From Methanobacteriota archaeon (GTDB taxonomy: Archaea; Methanobacteriota; Methanobacteria; Methanobacteriales; Methanobacteriaceae), in NCBI GenBank assembly GCA_023434825.1, contig JAEYSH010000007.1, forward strand, positions 1 to 7,374: a stretch of 7,374 nucleotides of DNA, read 5' to 3'. Positions 6,389-7,374 of the stretch are shown piece after piece. The notes beneath the pieces are model-generated. The model did not search any database, was not told the DNA's origin, and saw nothing but the letters and a program-made list of their open reading frames with translations. The position numbers and the translations under genes were made by a program. Numbering within the stretch: the first letter of the stretch is position 1; each line of letters begins with the position of its first letter.

Positions 6389-6423
6389 AAACTTATATTT
6401 AATATCTATTATAATATACTTTT

Positions 6424-7200
6424 CTATCCAGATAAACCTGTAATTTCGCTTTTTATCTCTTCAAAAGATGTTTTAACCTTTAATTTCTTAAAATCTTTTA
6501 CAATGTTTTCAATATCTCTATTTAGAAGTTCCTCAGATATTGGATGATCACGAGTCATTCCTTGTGAAATGTCGATAATCACTGGTTCTTCATCCTGAAT
6601 TAGAATGTTGTAACTTGAAAGATCGCCGTGAACAAGGTTTGCTTTTTGATATAAAAGCTTCATATTTTCAACTATTTTATTTAAAAGCTCTTCAGGGTTT
6701 TGAATATCTGAATGTCTCATTGGAAGTGCGGCATCTCCTTCTTCATCTCCAATGAATTCCATTACTAATACGTTATTTTTGGAAGCAATAGGGTTTGGAA
6801 CCCGTACTCCTGCTTCCTCTGCTCTTTGAAGATTTCTAAACTCTTTATTCACCCATGCATTAATTAATTGCCGCTTATTAGTTGTTCTAACTTTGAATCT
6901 GGGATCTCCTTCTATGTAAGTCTGCATTTTCTTAAAATCAGATGTTGTAACTCTATATATTTTAACAGCTACAAAGTTATCTTCTTCATCTGCACCTTTA
7001 AACACATTGGCTTCTTTGCCAGTGCTTATTGCCCCGTTTAGACGGTGAATATTACCAGTATTTGCAAGTTTATACAGTGTTTTTAGAGTTATGGCATCAA
7101 ATACTTCGCTTCCAACTCTTTTATCTTCTACACTTTTAATTCTTTTTTCAGACAACATTTTCTGTAAAATATCATCTGCTTTTGATATTTTAGAATCCAT
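6424..7200 (-). CDS. rio1: RIO1-type serine/threonine protein kinase
   Basis: A 258-residue RIO1-family atypical protein kinase/ATPase, the usual length for archaeal Rio1. In eukaryotes Rio1 acts in late small-subunit maturation; archaeal members probably act there too. An N-terminal helical segment (1-45) precedes the RIO P-loop S-T-G-K-E-A-N-V-F (59-67). The ATP-binding lysine is in V-A-V-K-I-Y-R (K80). The flexible insertion typical of RIO kinases follows, with R-F-K-V-R (101-105), then N-K-E-F-R-N-L (118-124). The catalytic loop is V-H-G-D-L-S-S-Y-N-I-L (190-200; D193, N198), and the metal-binding Asp is in I-I-D-I-S-Q (D210). All catalytic residues are present. The short tail lacks a eukaryote-like extension. 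The ATG at 7200 has only a weak GTGAG (7206-7210) 5 bases upstream. It lies between aIF1A and the Dim2-like gene, supporting a joint role in 30S biogenesis. Confidence 0.95.
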   Translation of the reverse strand: MDSKISKADDILQKMLSEKRIKSVEDKRVGSEVFDAITLKTLYKLANTGNIHRLNGAISTGKEANVFKGADEEDNFVAVKIYRVTTSDFKKMQTYIEGDPRFKVRTTNKRQLINAWVNKEFRNLQRAEEAGVRVPNPIASKNNVLVMEFIGDEEGDAALPMRHSDIQNPEELLNKIVENMKLLYQKANLVHGDLSSYNILIQDEEPVIIDISQGMTRDHPISEELLNRDIENIVKDFKKLKVKTSFEEIKSEITGLSG

Positions 7201-7233
7201 TATAACTCACGGCACTGGTTTAATTAAAATTAT

Positions 7234-7241
7234 GTATTAAA
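7234..7241 (-). promoter_or_regulatory. Possible TATA-like box before rio1
   Basis: TTTAATAC on the minus strand lies about 34 bases before the rio1 ATG. It would give a transcript start near 7212, just ahead of the weak GTGAG site. The match is imperfect and the gap is AT-rich, so rio1 could equally be read through from aIF1A. Confidence 0.27.
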
Positions 7242-7266
7242 ATTAAAAATTACAAAAGCATTGAAG

Positions 7267-7290
7267 TTAAAATCAATATGATGATTTTAA
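7267..7290 (-). repeat. 9-bp inverted repeat between aIF1A and rio1
   Basis: TTAAAATCA and TGATTTTAA are perfect complements around a 6-base centre (7276-7281). The stem is almost all A-T with one G-C pair, so it would be a soft hairpin. On the minus strand it starts 16 bases after the aIF1A stop and is followed by T-rich sequence (GCTTTTGTAATTTTTAATTTTAAT). It could be a partial terminator for aIF1A, an attenuating site, or a dyad for a regulator of rio1. Confidence 0.45.
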
Positions 7291-7305
7291 AATTTATTTA
7301 GAGGA

Positions 7306-7374
7306 TTATAAGTTAAGATAACCTCTACGTTCAAGCCAATTTGCTTCAGTCCTTGTGTATCTCCATATAACGTC
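7306..7374 (-). CDS. Translation initiation factor aIF1A, C-terminal fragment
   Basis: The last 22 codons of a gene enter from the right edge and end at TAA (7308-7306): DVIWRYTRTEANWLERRGYL then NL. W-R-Y-T-x-x-E-A-N-W-L-x-x-R-G-Y-L is the characteristic C-terminus of archaeal aIF1A (eIF-1A), the OB-fold factor that binds the 30S A site during initiation. The OB-fold core lies outside the window. It is on the same strand as rio1, the Dim2-like gene and the topoisomerase genes, 105 bp upstream of rio1, and heads the visible cluster. Identification rests on this tail only, but it is distinctive. Confidence 0.9.
   Translation of the reverse strand, partial: DVIWRYTRTEANWLERRGYLNL

Noticed and set aside
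6065..6547. 160-codon plus-strand ORF opposite the KH-protein and rio1 genes
   Set aside because: It runs antisense across the ends of two well-supported genes and the gap between them, shows no recognisable motif, and is Ser/Phe-rich as expected from reverse reading of AT-rich coding DNA.
1..7374. Mobile element, CRISPR array, defence or other novel system
   Set aside because: No transposase, integrase, direct repeats with spacers, or unfamiliar gene cluster is present; each long minus-strand frame matches a known archaeal housekeeping family.

Overview
The window comes from an archaeon, most likely a mesophilic member of the Methanobacteriales (Methanobacterium or a close relative). Evidence for this is the archaeal-type GAPDH, topoisomerase VI A and B subunits, a RIO1 kinase, an archaeal Dim2/Pno1-type KH protein, the tail of aIF1A, AT-rich DNA with TATA-like boxes, and GGAGG-type ribosome binding sites. 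The genus is inferred. Every gene I can support lies on the minus strand, so the biological order runs from the right end of the window to the left.

Right block (about 3105-7374): the 3' end of the aIF1A gene, a 105-bp gap with an AT-rich inverted repeat, then rio1, a two-KH-domain protein (Dim2/Pno1-like), top6B and top6A. The last four are tightly spaced; top6B and top6A overlap by 11 bp. The cluster joins translation initiation and small-subunit maturation (aIF1A, Rio1, Dim2) with the type IIB topoisomerase that relaxes and decatenates DNA. It ends at two consecutive hairpins, the second followed by a strong T tract.

Middle (2026-2955): a free-standing moaA, the radical SAM enzyme for the first step of molybdopterin/tungstopterin synthesis. 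A methanogen needs that cofactor for formylmethanofuran dehydrogenase.

Left block (258-1807): a SIS-domain protein of the 6-phospho-3-hexuloisomerase family overlaps the start of gap by 4 bp (ATGA), giving a translationally coupled sugar-phosphate pair. The isomerase-like protein has altered residues at normally conserved active-site positions, which is the most interesting protein-level oddity here. At the left edge, positions 1-81 hold the first 27 codons of a UbiA-family prenyltransferase-like membrane protein, read leftwards out of the window.

Overall this is mostly a conserved chromosomal housekeeping region. I see no mobile element, CRISPR array, tRNA, rRNA or defence system, and no gene-free stretch over 300 bases. 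The points worth a second look are the divergent hexuloisomerase, the terminator architecture after top6A, the topoisomerase/ribosome-biogenesis linkage, and two start-codon decisions (TTG for top6B, an internal ATG for the KH protein).
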